Of a stretch of DNA of 64,000 nucleotides, positions 15,245 through 26,386 are shown one piece after another. Under the pieces are notes generated by a model. The model did no database searches and was not told the DNA's origin. It saw nothing but the letters and a program-made list of their open reading frames with translations. Position numbers and translations under genes: made by a program. Source of the stretch: Vermamoeba vermiformis (lineage: Eukaryota; Tubulinea; Echinamoebida); contig JBEWZL010000166.1 in the NCBI GenBank assembly GCA_045837725.1, positions 346,364 through 410,363 on the forward strand, read 5' to 3'. The first letter of the stretch is position 1, and every line of letters starts with the position of its first letter.

Positions 15245-17849
15245 TTAGACAGAACCAGAGACGCTAGATGCCAAGATTTCGTGCTTGTCAAGCTTAATGG
15301 GGCAACCAGAAATAGGGAAACGTAAGCTCATTGGTGAGCTGCTGTCAGTCAGACACACCACCGCGACGACCGATCTTCGGGCCTTTTCAATCGCAAAATC
15401 GAATGTGCCAAACGGAGTTTCATAATCTGCGCAGATTCAAGTTGGTGAGTATTTGTCCTCGTGCTAATATGTTACGTTACTTACTGAATGGAATTCCTTG
15501 GGCATACACGAGATTTCCATCCGGAGTTTGTTCGATGGTGTCCGTACGATTGATATAGATGCTATGGTAAGACTTCTCTGCTTTGGAGGCGAGAATCACG
15601 TCTAAATGGAGGTGCAGATTTTTGAATACTTGTTGGCGGTTAAGTATCTCCTTTGTTCGCTTGATGTCCAGGCGAGAATGGATTCTGATTTTATAACGAT
15701 TGTTTTCAACATCAACACTCGCATAGAATACTAAAATCGGTCAGCAAAAAGTCAAATCAATTTTTGACTTACGTTTAGCAAGGAGTACTCGAGCAGCGGT
15801 GGTGAATCGAGCTTTAAACTTTTCCATGTAAGCCGTAGTGTCTTGTTCCATTGCACTGAGCATTTTTTTGTCGATAGTGTCAAGTGGAATGGTTTTACGT
15901 AACTCGGGCGAGAATCTTAAGTAGTCTGTAATGGATCCTGGTTGCGACAAATGCTGTTCCAATCGCTGGTCAATTGCTTTGGAGTCTGTGACCAAGTCGA
16001 TCAAACGGTTTATCCAGTAGAAGATCGAAATTGACGAGTTGACTTGGGCTTCGAATCAAGCCGGTTCCAAGTGACACCAAGACGTCTGGCAGGGACCAAA
16101 GACGTGTCGCTTCTTGCAGGCCGATGTCTGCAGGGTTGTTGGCCTTGATTCCTCCGTCCACAAAGATGTCTTGGCCGTTGTTGATTGGGTTGAAGTACAA
16201 CGGGGCCGCTGACGAAGCTGCTGCTGCAAAGTGCAAAGGAAAGCCAAAAACGTAAGCGTAAGAGTTTTTCTTATCACGTGTTGGCGTGTAAGAGACGAAT
16301 AAGGCAGTTTTCTGTTTGCTCTCAAGTGATGACACTGCCGCCACTTTTGGAGCATTTGTCATTGCCAAATTTGCCAAGTTTGTGTCACCGAACTGTTTCT
16401 TTAATTCCTCAATCAGGGTCGTCTTCGAGTAGCGTGCGTTGCCACCAAGAGCGAAAATCTGTCGGAAAAAGTTGGAAGTGAAGACTTTGTTGATCAGCGC
16501 AGTGTACGAGTCAGCAATATCTTGCACCGATTTTCCAGATCCAATGGCAAGACTGATGATACCACCAACACTAGTGCCGATGATGTAGTCGAACAATTCA
16601 TTTGTCCTTGAATCACGTAAGTATGCATTCTAGTGTCTTTATAACTGTTAGCTTACTGAGCGCCTGTGAGTTCTTCCAATTTTTTCAGCATCTGAATGAG
16701 CACGAGACCGCGAACACCACCGCCATCGAGAGACAGCACTCTTGGTGCAGCGCCTGCGGGGACCTTGGCGTTGTCGTCTGTGCAGAAGGATTGGTAAGTT
16801 CAACTGCATACCAGCTACAATCGGATGCGCTTACCGATGAACTTCACGTCTTTTTTGTGGTACGGGCAGTGAATCTTTGCGTGTCCCTTGACGCACTTGT
16901 CGCAAAAGTAGTGGCTGCAGTCGTACAACATAAGGACGTGTTGTTCAAAATTTTCTTGCTTCTCCTTTGATGGCTTATACGGGGCCAGGCAGAGACCGCA
17001 GTTCTTCTCCCAGTACTTGTATTCAAGCTTGCCCGTCGGGAGTGAATTTGCAGCTTGCATGCGTAAGTTAAACAACTCTTTTGGTGACGCCTAATATGAG
17101 TTAGTAAAGCTTGCGTTGCGTTAGGTGATGCGTCACCGACCTTCAAAACGATTTCTAAATAAGCCAGGATAAATCGCCGCACTTCATGGGAGTCGTCGGT
17201 GACTTGAATATCGGCAGAGCTGTAAGTGAACGTTTTGATTTTCTTGAACAAGAATCTTAGGATGCTCGTTTTCTTGGTTGGGTTCTCGTACGTATGACAA
17301 GCATGAACGTTTCGATCTTGCATGCAACATCCATCCTTGTCATAACGCTCGCAAGGTTGCAAGTCTTCAAAGTACGATAGGAGGTTGTCGAAGTAGCCAC
17401 TGAATAAGACCTTTTGAACATTTTCTTTCTGTTTGGAATCATTAGTAATGCGACACACGAGCTCAACGGATAAATCTTACTGTGACATCATCGAGATTGT
17501 GATCTTTTAAGTCTTCACTGATCGCCAAGCAGTACATTTCGAGAGCGAGTTTTCTGGCGTTTTTGTATCGTTTGATTCTGCTCTGCACGTAGTCCTTTAC
17601 CGTCTCTCCTGACGGCTCTGGCATTGACTTGAAGATTTCGTGAAATAGCTTCAAACTATTTTAAGATGTAAGAAACTAGTTGAGTATAATCTAGAGTGGC
17701 GCTTACGCTGCGTTTTTTTTCGTGGAATCGCTCGGAACGTTGACCCGAAAAAAAATGTCGGAGATGTTTATGGGAAGATCGTTATTGAGAGCTTCGATGA
17801 CACGCTCGGTGACACGTACCACATAATTGTGTTGTTTTTTGGGTTGGGT

Positions 17850-17897
<48 letters not shown>

Positions 17898-19105
17898 TTT
17901 GAAAAAAATTTTTTTTTTTGTTGAGGATTGGCAAAGTTCTGAATGATGATCAGGAACGGGAGATTTCGAGACTGTTGATTTTCGACGCTGTACAAAGCAA
18001 ATTGTTGAATGCGAGTGATGTACTCTCTGTTGGCAAGAGCTTGTCGGTTAGTGAAGATGATGATGTTGCTGACAGCGTAGAACAGTTGCGGCAACTTCTT
18101 CGACACGTATTCGGTTCGTTTGACGTTGTACTCGTCGAACTTTTGCTGAGGAATAAGCAAGCTCTTCAGCTTTTGCTTGATCCTGTGCACAAATTTCAAC
18201 GGAAGTCGGCCGTCAGCACCTTCACCGTCCAACAACACTACTTTTTGCGAGTTCACGATGCCGTTATATTGATTGACGTTTCCCGTTGTAGGATGCTCCT
18301 GGGATGGCGCGGCAGTTGAAGGACCTCTGCGATAGTTTTGTTAAATATTCCGTTACGAGAATTTAATTTTGTGATCTTACGATTGTAGCAGTACTCGCTC
18401 ATTGAAGTCCATTAATTCCGTTAAGAAATGACTCTTTCCGCATTGTGTAGGACCCACAAAGCTGATTCTAGGCAGGTAGCTTGACCGACTGGCTTCTTTT
18501 TTGTAAGTTGGCCAATTCTTTTGGGACAAGACGAGATGCGGTTGATCTGCAATCTCTGGCACACGAATCACTTCATTCTAACGAAGCAAAATTAGAATTG
18601 AAGCATTTTTTAGTGTCAGACTTACAGGTTCCTCTTCTTCAAGGTTTTCCACTTGCGTGTTGATGTTCACAGGCTTGGCTGGCGAGTCCTTTTTCAAGTT
18701 TTCCAGGCACGTCCACAACTTACGCTTTACGTTCAATAGTTTGATTCCCAAATGAGTGCCAAGGTCATCATACGTCAAGGCAAACAGTCCACGACCGTTA
18801 ATTGATTGAGAAGCAAAGATTTTTGTCACATCTGAGCTGATGCCGTTTTTTTCCAGCCATTGAGAAACCTCTTCAGAGGACCAATTGTATGGGTTGGCTC
18901 TGCGGTTCTGAAATTCAGTTCTTTTTTCAACGAATACCTTCCAATTAGGGTGCGAGGGAGATAAGTTGAGAACATTGGCTACATCCACGTCCGGCAGCTC
19001 GAACAGTTCGTTAGGAGATGCAATTCCGTTTTCGTTGAGGACTTCTATGGGAATACCGCATGCTTTAGCAATAGCTTCTAACTCTGAAAGATCGTAAGCT
19101 TCCAT
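15245..19105 (-). CDS. Multidomain SAM / P-loop GTPase / RING / patatin-like phospholipase
   Basis: Roughly 1,100 residues, start [17 protein letters not shown] at 19105. In order: an N-terminal SAM domain ([30 protein letters not shown]); a P-loop domain with G1 [11 protein letters not shown] and a GBP/atlastin-like G3 [11 protein letters not shown], then [10 protein letters not shown]; a helical stretch; a RING-type zinc finger ([28 protein letters not shown]); and a full patatin phospholipase A with DGGGVRGL (oxyanion loop), GTSVGG (nucleophile Ser) and DGGIKANNP (catalytic Asp). It would cleave membrane phospholipids, with the RING suggesting ubiquitin ligase activity and the GTPase and SAM parts sensing or assembly. 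This resembles innate-immune effectors, but function is inference. A 46-base poly-T run interrupts the reading frame at 17851-17896, just after the GTPase region. The C-terminal exon ends SSVSGSV. Confidence 0.88.
17851..17896. repeat. 46-nt poly-T homopolymer within the patatin gene
   Basis: An unbroken run of 46 T on the plus strand (A in the gene sense), followed after G TTT G by A7 and T11. It lies between a coding stretch ending NFANPQQ and one starting near [13 protein letters not shown], and the frame on the two sides differs. Either it is in an unrecognised intron or its length is misassembled. Confidence 0.95.
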
Positions 19106-19582
19106 GGTAATGAGTGGAAGAACAAATGATGAATGAAGTAAATTGAATTGAAACCGCTATTCTTTTATTGTCTTGAGTCAAACTTAGTCAAATCAGCACG
19201 CTACTCGGTGAATTTAGCTCCTTATTTGGTTATGTTACACAGAAAAAAGAATTGAAGTTGGAGCGGAGATTCACCGCTTGCTGTATTCAATCAAATATTT
19301 GAATCATGCTAAACTCAGTGTATTCAAATATGACAATAATACGGTCTCGTTGGACGGATAGATCATATTAACCCCGGATCTTAGTCTATCCAAAAAATTG
19401 TTCCGTTCCAGATCGGTGACAGTTTGAAGGATTTATTAATGTAGTAATTGTACAAGGTTGATAGATAAGTTAAGAACCGTTATCATGCAATAATATCGGC
19501 TCATTATTAATTAATATAATACAACATAATTCTCTTTTTTTTTTCTTAGAAGGAGCATTATTCGTATGTACTAAAAAGTGTT
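19106..19582. other. Intergenic region
   Basis: Upstream region of the patatin gene and 3' flank of the next minus-strand gene. AT-rich, no open frame, repeat or RNA gene recognised. Confidence 0.5.
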
Positions 19583-22146
19583 CTATTTGTCAATCATAGC
19601 CGTAGAAAATTTAGCTTTTCTTTCGGGCGTTGAATTGACGTGCTTTTTGTACAGCGAGAAGATCTCTTTGCTTTCTTGCCACGCATCCAGATTGAACGTG
19701 ATTGGGCCTCCAGATTGCAGGACTGTCGTTAGCAGATCACTAGCACCCTATTAATAATAAATATAATTAATAATAGGCTCGGTCTTAAAGTTACGGTTTA
19801 AATTTTCAGATGCCGATCGAAAAATGAATTTCGATCAAATACGATCTAATATGTTAGTAAATATATAATAGGTATTCTTACTTGTAGCAGATCATCATCG
19901 ACTTTATCTTGTTTGAGTTCATTCAACAGATCTCCGTGTTCGATGCACTCGAAAGCGGTGTAATCGGTCATAACGCTGCACAATATCATTAGCGACTATA
20001 CTAGTCATATTTATATATGATGATGACGTACTCGTTGTTGTATCCGCGGACTAGCAGCCAGTGCTTGAATGGTTTAGGCAGCTGAGCAAAGTTCGCGACA
20101 AGTAGGGCCACCTAACGGATCAAAAATTTTAATTTCAAGACTCTCACTAATACTAATAGATATATCTATAATAATAATTATAATACTAATGAATATAAGA
20201 TCGTAAATATTAAATTAAAGAAAAATTCAATGCGAGACCAATTATTAATAAAATTTTTTGATTGCTGGTGTTATTCAAAAAATCGTTAATATGTATTAAT
20301 CGAACGATATAAAAATCGTTATTATACGAGTATTATTAATGAAAATTTGCAATAAGAGTGCTATTGTAGTAATTATAAGGTACCTTAATAGCCATAATGC
20401 GTCCCCAGCCCGTGACAGCAATAGACATGTCCCACAGTTCCGGCAGTGGTTCTTGAATGTTCGAGTACAAAAAGCGACAGCTAAATATAGTAAAAAACGA
20501 CATTAGACGTCTAAAGTATTGCAAAAATTAACGCAAAGATTCCACGGAACAAAATTGAACGTTGCAAAAAAATATCGTTAAAAATTACACCAAGATCGAG
20601 ATTAAAAGGATTAAATTTCCAAATATGGTAATATTAGCGGAGTGCGTACCTATACCAAGTAAATTCTTCGCATCGACCGAGATCCATGACCATATCAATC
20701 AAGTCATCGCGGTACGTGGTCGGAATATTGTTCAATAGGCCAAGCAACATTAATCCGAGCTTGACTGGTGTTTTGTGCGCGGATTTAAAGGCTAAATATG
20801 GAAAAGACCGTTAGTGATATTGACCTCTAGTCATTGCAAGAAATTTTTGCCAAAATTGGATTAATTAATATTATATTAAATGGCGCAAAATGCATTATTT
20901 AGATAATAAGCAATATATTTTCAATATTTTAACTATTTTTAAGGCTGAAATTAATTTTTAAAAATTATTGGCGGTTCTCCCACAATGTGGAACGATTTTT
21001 TCAGCCATAAAACTAGTAATTAACGAGCATTATTATATATAGATGCGTACCTAATGTGCAAGCCAATTTCGCGTAAATTTTAAGGCCATTTGCATCGAGT
21101 TTTTGAACCCAAGGCAATAAATCAGTAATAAATTTGAAAATCCATCCAATCACTGGCATCGTCCATTGAACTGTTTTGCCGCTATAATTATAATAGTATA
21201 TTAATATTAGACCATAAATGCGCGTTAAATCGTCGAGGGAACAATTAACGAACAATTTTAAATTATTTTTGAATTTTTGACGGCTAGATCTCGCACCAAT
21301 AACCAAAGATCTATCAGCATGGTATTATATAGAGCCATATTATTAATTTTGATATTGAATAAAATGGCCAAAATAATTTACAAAAATCTTCGTTTCAATA
21401 AAAAACTGGATCTAGCCCAAGTACTCTTAGCCGAAAAATAATCTTATAATTATTATATATTACGTACTCTGCTAATTTAAGAGGCTCAGATAAGCCGCTA
21501 GTTAATAAATTGTATAGTGCTTCGAGATTGCCATCTTGTTTTGAAACAAATTCCTTCACTTGAGATTCTACTTTGGTTGAAATTGCTGCTACTTTATTCT
21601 CTTCTTTAGCACCATGGAACCTATATTCATATAAGACATTAAGTGGATGCCTGGGAGGTGAGTTTGCAATCCGATCGAACAAAAATAATTTTCGTTAGTG
21701 AGCTCGAAATTTGATCGTTACGCATATAATCGATATTATTAGCGTATGTTTTCATTATAATAATTATTATTTGATTTAATTAGGCCGATTAAAATTAAAA
21801 ATTAATTTTTTTCTACCAGTAATTGCCATCTTCAGCACCAGGTGCATATTTAATGTCTTGTCCTTTGCTTTCGTCGTCTTCTAATGCGGGTATTTCGATA
21901 TGATAATTTTCATTGATATAGCTTTGAACTGCAGCTGCATCTGCATCTGATAATTTACCTCCAATAAGCTACGAAGCAAATATGATTAATAATTAGATCT
22001 TTATCGCTATAATATAATACAACACGCACTTTTTGTAATAATTGATATGCTGCGATTTTAGGACGCTTTCCTTCAAGTGATTTTTGAACCGCATCGAGGA
22101 TGGGCTGTTTGTTTTTTACAATCGACGAGATATCAAAGAACTCCAT
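19583..22146 (-). CDS. Protein of unknown function, alpha-helical repeat-like
   Basis: About 380 residues in nine short exons separated by long AT-rich introns. Start MEFFDISSIVKNKQPILDAV at 22146; end STPERKAKFSTAMIDK, stop at 19583. Other exons: LIGGKLSDADAAAVQSYINE, IPALEDDESKGQDIKYAPGA, VESQVKEFVSKQDGNLEALY, WTMPVIGWIFKFITDLLPWV, VKLGLMLLGLLNNIPTTYRD, EEFTWYCRFLYSNIQEPLPE and VALLVANFAQLPKPFKHWLL. No signal peptide, catalytic motif or clear family. The leucine-rich helices resemble armadillo/HEAT-type folding, which is only an impression. It shares an upstream region with the plus-strand histidine kinase, separated by a possible small gene. Confidence 0.7.
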
Positions 22147-22470
22147 TCGATAAATATACCTCTATAGTTGTTATCGAATAGAATCAAACGCGATAACTCC
22201 GACACGCCAAAAACGATTAATTAAAATTTTATGGCGCTGAGATTGCCGCCAGATTTTTTGAACATTTGAGCCTGAGTGGCTGTAAATAAGTTTGAAAGAC
22301 ATAGACCTAGGCTCAAGAGCTGTACATTCGGAGCCTCCGACCTTTTCTTTGCGGGTCGGAGGAAGACTGCTCGGGACTCTCTCTTACTTCGTAATGGATT
22401 AATTACTTCGCTCTTCAAAGGGACCTTTTGAGATAAGACATTGAATAGGATACTCTTACGAATAGTACCT

Positions 22471-22719
22471 CTAGGGATCGATGCTCGACAAACCGTTAGG
22501 GTCTAACCAAAGAATTTTTCCGAGCATCTCCAATTGGATCTGCTGTACGAGCGATTTGAAACGACCAAAGGGCAAGGGACTGTATGTGTACTTGTCTGGT
22601 AGGATTGTGAGTTTGAATCCCCGCGTTCCTCGGAACATTCTCGGAGATAAACAGCCAGGCGAAGCCAAACAAATAAATATTCCGACCAACAACGAACACA
22701 ACAGCAATACATTCGTCAT
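22471..22719 (-). CDS. Possible small secreted protein (uncertain; could be a structured RNA locus)
   Basis: An 82-codon frame starts with a good signal-peptide-like stretch, MTNVLLLCSLLVGIFICLA, followed by SPGCLSPRMFRGTRGF and a short mature part. After its stop an overlapping frame stays open to 22221, so a one-base shift could extend it by about 80 residues. The interval 22230-22720 is visibly richer in G+C than its surroundings and open in several frames on both strands, which would also fit a non-coding RNA. A perfect 9-bp hairpin (CCTCCGACC / GGTCGGAGG) lies at about 22336-22364. No known RNA family was recognised. Confidence 0.3.
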   Translation of the reverse strand: MTNVLLLCSLLVGIFICLASPGCLSPRMFRGTRGFKLTILPDKYTYSPLPFGRFKSLVQQIQLEMLGKILWLDPNGLSSIDP

Positions 22720-22910
22720 AATGAATACTTATTATAATTAAATATATACTTGGTCTTGTAAAGCTGAAGATTGTATTTGCAAGTTCAATATCACGAGACC
22801 GATCGAGTAAGTGAACTCTGCTCTCGCTCGAAAATAACTCAAATTAATCCAATAATTAATAAAATATTATAAGCGTATAATTTTAATTATAATTTTTTAA
22901 TTAACAGACG

Positions 22911-25900
22911 ATGTCGAATACGAGCCCCATTAATCCAACCAAATTAATTGAGCGCGGGCTTTCTGTCGCCGTCAAGGCATGGATATTAGTACCAGTATTA
23001 GTCAGGTAAATTCATATATTAATTTTTCAAACCGCGGTTGGATCCGATCCATTTTTTTTAATTCAATCCGTTCACAACTAATTTTTGCAATGATTTTACG
23101 GGCAATAATATAGAATTAATGTTACTATAATATATTAACTAACTATTTTTGTTGATTTAGCCTTGCAACGACTCTGCTGGTCATTTTTACGGATCCCGAT
23201 TACTCGCTACTCAAAGCAATACCGCAGATAATAATGATGTTCTGCTTATGGGGCTTATGCTCAAAGTTATTTAAAGCCGATCAAAAGTTCTTGTGGATCT
23301 TGGTCAACTACGTAACCATGGCGATCAGGTTCGTACAACAAAAAAAACCCCTTGATTAGGAATTTAACAAATATATTTGGTATTATCGTTACATTTTTTA
23401 TTGTTTCGTAATAATAACGAGTGTATTAACGTACTCGGTACGGATGCAAAGTTTAATCGCCAAATAAGGCAATATTTTTGAAAACGGTTCTAAAGCGGTC
23501 AGTTAATTCCAAATTTTATTCTAGAATTTATCTCAATAGAGGAAGTCGCTTCGTATTCTTAGTGCCAGTTATTCCGTTCAATTTGCTGGCCTACTCTTGG
23601 GGCTTCATGTCGTGGGCTCATTTTTTCCTAACCATGTCAATGCCTTTTTTGTGCGCAGCTATTCATGAATGGTACGTAACACTAATTTTATATTACATTC
23701 CAAATATGGCATTCTTTTTCGAGCGATTAAAACATAATTTTTTAAAAATTAAAATTCAACTGCGAAGGTGCTACTTTGCAACAATTTTATACGGTTAGGT
23801 TAAATATTATATTACTGCCCTAATAACTATAATACGTTAATATAGGACCCACCCACATCCGATTAGTATCGAAGTGTTGGTTTGCTTGTTGATTTTTGAG
23901 GCGTTTTATTACTTGTTTGGATGGACCTTGGAGATGTATTCGATTCAGCTCGAACAGTCTAACAAAGCACGTGATCAGTTTTTAGCGAGTGTATCGCACG
24001 AGATTAGGACACCTATGGTACGTTCTGCCAATATTGGCCTTAATACTTCGGGTGACACGTGTCAACCATAATGTCAAAAATGATTGCTGATCTGACTAAC
24101 AATTCTCAGAACGGAATTATTGGCATGTCGTCGCTATTGGCCGATTCAGAACTAGAGCCATATCAAAGACTATACGTCAAGAACATTCAAGCCTGTTCGA
24201 AAACATTGCTGGATCTGATCAACGATGTCTTGCTCATTTCACGCATAGTAGCTAACAAGGCGATCAATCTCGAAATTAATCCGTTCAAAGTACCAGATAT
24301 CATTTACAATATCAACACGATGCTTGGTAAGTCATCTGGATCTGCTATTTCCTTATAAGGCAATTTCCTAATCTTGCCGTAGAAATCCAAGCGGAGACGC
24401 AGGGAGTTGAAATTGGATTTATTATTGATCCACGAGTGATTGAAAGTGAAGTATTAAGTGATCCTAGTCGCCTGAAACAAGTCTTGATTAATCTCGTCCA
24501 CAACGCCATCAAATTCACGACCGACGGATTTATTCTGGTGACAGTTTACCTCACGAAAAAATCATACAGAACGAAGGACGGGTCCAAGTAAGTATTACCA
24601 TAAATGGAAATATTCGTTGTTAATGTCTTCTCATAGGCGGAATTTCTCGTTGGTGTTCAGGATTGAAGACAATGGCATTGGCATACCTGCGGATAAACTA
24701 CCCAAACTCTTTGAGCCATTTTTCCAAGTCAAACCAACGAATTCACCGCTGCAAGGCACAGGCCTAGGTCTATCAATTAGCAAACTATGGTATGTGTAGG
24801 CTTTATTCTTGTCGTTACATCGATGCGTGAAAAAATGAGTGACACGTGTCATACGCAAAAATCCGTTATCGATTTTTTTCAGTTAACGACGGTGAAAAAA
24901 TGACACGTGTCACACAATGATCCGGATCAGATGTCGACAAATGACAAGTGTCATCAGCGGGTCATAACGCTGCGCGCTGTCGTATTCAGTGACACGTGTC
25001 AAAGTTATTAATCAAGATTTCCTTTTTAGGATTGACAAGATGGAAGGAGCGATTGACGTGCAAAGTAGCGTCAACAAAGGCACGGTGTTCACGGTCTCAA
25101 TTCCGTTTAATAGTCTCGACGAGAACAACACGAACATTATGAACGAAGGAGGAAACAGCGCGTTGTTCATGAAAAGATTGCGCGCCAGTGAAAAGAAGAT
25201 CTTAGTATTGCAAAAATTCGATACGTTGCAGTACAAAATATTGCGCGAATTGTTGGACAAGGACAACGAGATCGGATTCGTCGAAAAAATCAATTTGCAG
25301 ACACTAGAAAAGACCACGCTGAAACAACAGATCCAAAAGGGTTCATTTACATTTTTGGACAACGAATCATTGATTTTACGCGAGCTTAAAAATCACGAGA
25401 CCAAATACGATTTGATCATTTTGGACTACGAAAGTATCTCGACACCATTCGAAGAATTCATGAAAGAATTGAACACTACTAAGCCAATTATACTCATCTC
25501 GAGCCTCATGCATTCAGGCAAAATAGGATCAAGCCATATAACCAGATTGAATAAGCCATTGTTGTTGCACGATCTGCTCGACAAGATCAGCGAGCAGTTG
25601 GATCTCGGTGTCGAATCAAGAGCGAGGTCCAAAACGACATCTATTGATAGTATAATGCCTATTATTATTGTCGATCCTAATGTCGGTGAAGCGCCGAAGA
25701 TTTTGGTCGCGGAAGACAACGAAGTCAATCAACTTGTCATCGATAAATTGCTGGCCAAAATAGGATTCAAGGCCGAAATCACTAATAATGGACAAGAAGC
25801 CGTCGAGGCTTATAAGAAAGACACCTCAATCTTATACGTAAGTGTTTTGCTATCGTATGGCCAATCCTTGAAAATGACAACCAAGACGGATCCATTTTTT

Positions 25901-26271
25901 TATTTATTTCAGAAAATTAACAATATACTAACTTTATGAATATATAGAATAGTACTTATGGATATTCAAATGCCAGTATTGTCAGGCTACGAGGTATGAA
26001 AGCCCAAATATTTGCGCGATCCGGATCTGATCCACGTAACTTTTAGGCTACGCAACAAATGCGCGAATATGAAAAACAACAAGGTCTAGAGAAAATTCCA
26101 ATTATAGCACTATCAGCGGGAGTATTCAACGATGATCGAGAACGGTGCGTTGAATGTGGCATGAACGATTTCTTGGCCAAGCCCGTGCTCAAGCCAGACT
26201 TGGAGAAGTTATTGAAGAAGTATATTAAGGACGATAGTATTAAGGCTAACGAAAAGGCTAAAATATTGTGA
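22911..26271 (+). CDS. Hybrid sensor histidine kinase with N-terminal membrane domain
   Basis: Two-component hybrid kinase. The first four exons encode about six hydrophobic segments (AWILVPVLV, LATTLLVIF, IIMMFCLWGLC, FVFLVPVIPFNLLAY, FFLTMSMPFLCAAI, VLVCLLIFEAFYYLFGW), so it sits in a membrane. Then the DHp domain with the phospho-His (SVSHEIRTPMNGIIGMSSLL), and the ATPase domain with N box LVHNAIKFTTDG, G1 DNGIGIPADK, F box LFEPFFQ and G2 GTGLGLSISK. A degenerate middle domain precedes a receiver domain: acidic pair KILVAEDNEVNQLV, phospho-Asp in LMDIQMPVLSGYE, IPIIALSAG and the Lys in FLAKPVLKP. The exon join around 25840/25950 works with a GTGTTT donor and AATAG acceptor. The signal is expected to pass through an HPt protein. 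Introns carry five TGACACGTGTCA-type palindromes. Confidence 0.95.
24053..24064. repeat. Intronic TGACACGTGTCA palindrome
   Basis: Perfect copy in the intron that splits the H-box exons of the histidine kinase (between HEIRTPM and NGIIGM). Confidence 0.95.
24840..25001. repeat. Cluster of four TGACACGTGTCA-type palindromes in one intron
   Basis: Perfect copies at 24840-24851, 24901-24912 and 24990-25001, plus TGACAAGTGTCA at 24942-24953. All lie in the roughly 240-nt intron after the G2 box of the histidine kinase. Spacings are about 61, 41 and 48 nt. Confidence 0.95.
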
Positions 26272-26386
26272 GTTATTTTGTATTACTAGACCAAAATATG
26301 TAAATAGTCAAAAATGCGAATATTTGGATCCGGATCTCGTGACATGCCACGTAAGATTAACTAAGCTTTTTATATACCGTGCATTG

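Noticed and set aside
22600-22640. GAGTTTGAATCCCC as a possible tRNA or SINE B box
   Set aside because: T-stem does not pair and no upstream A box at the proper spacing; kept only as part of the G+C-rich island.
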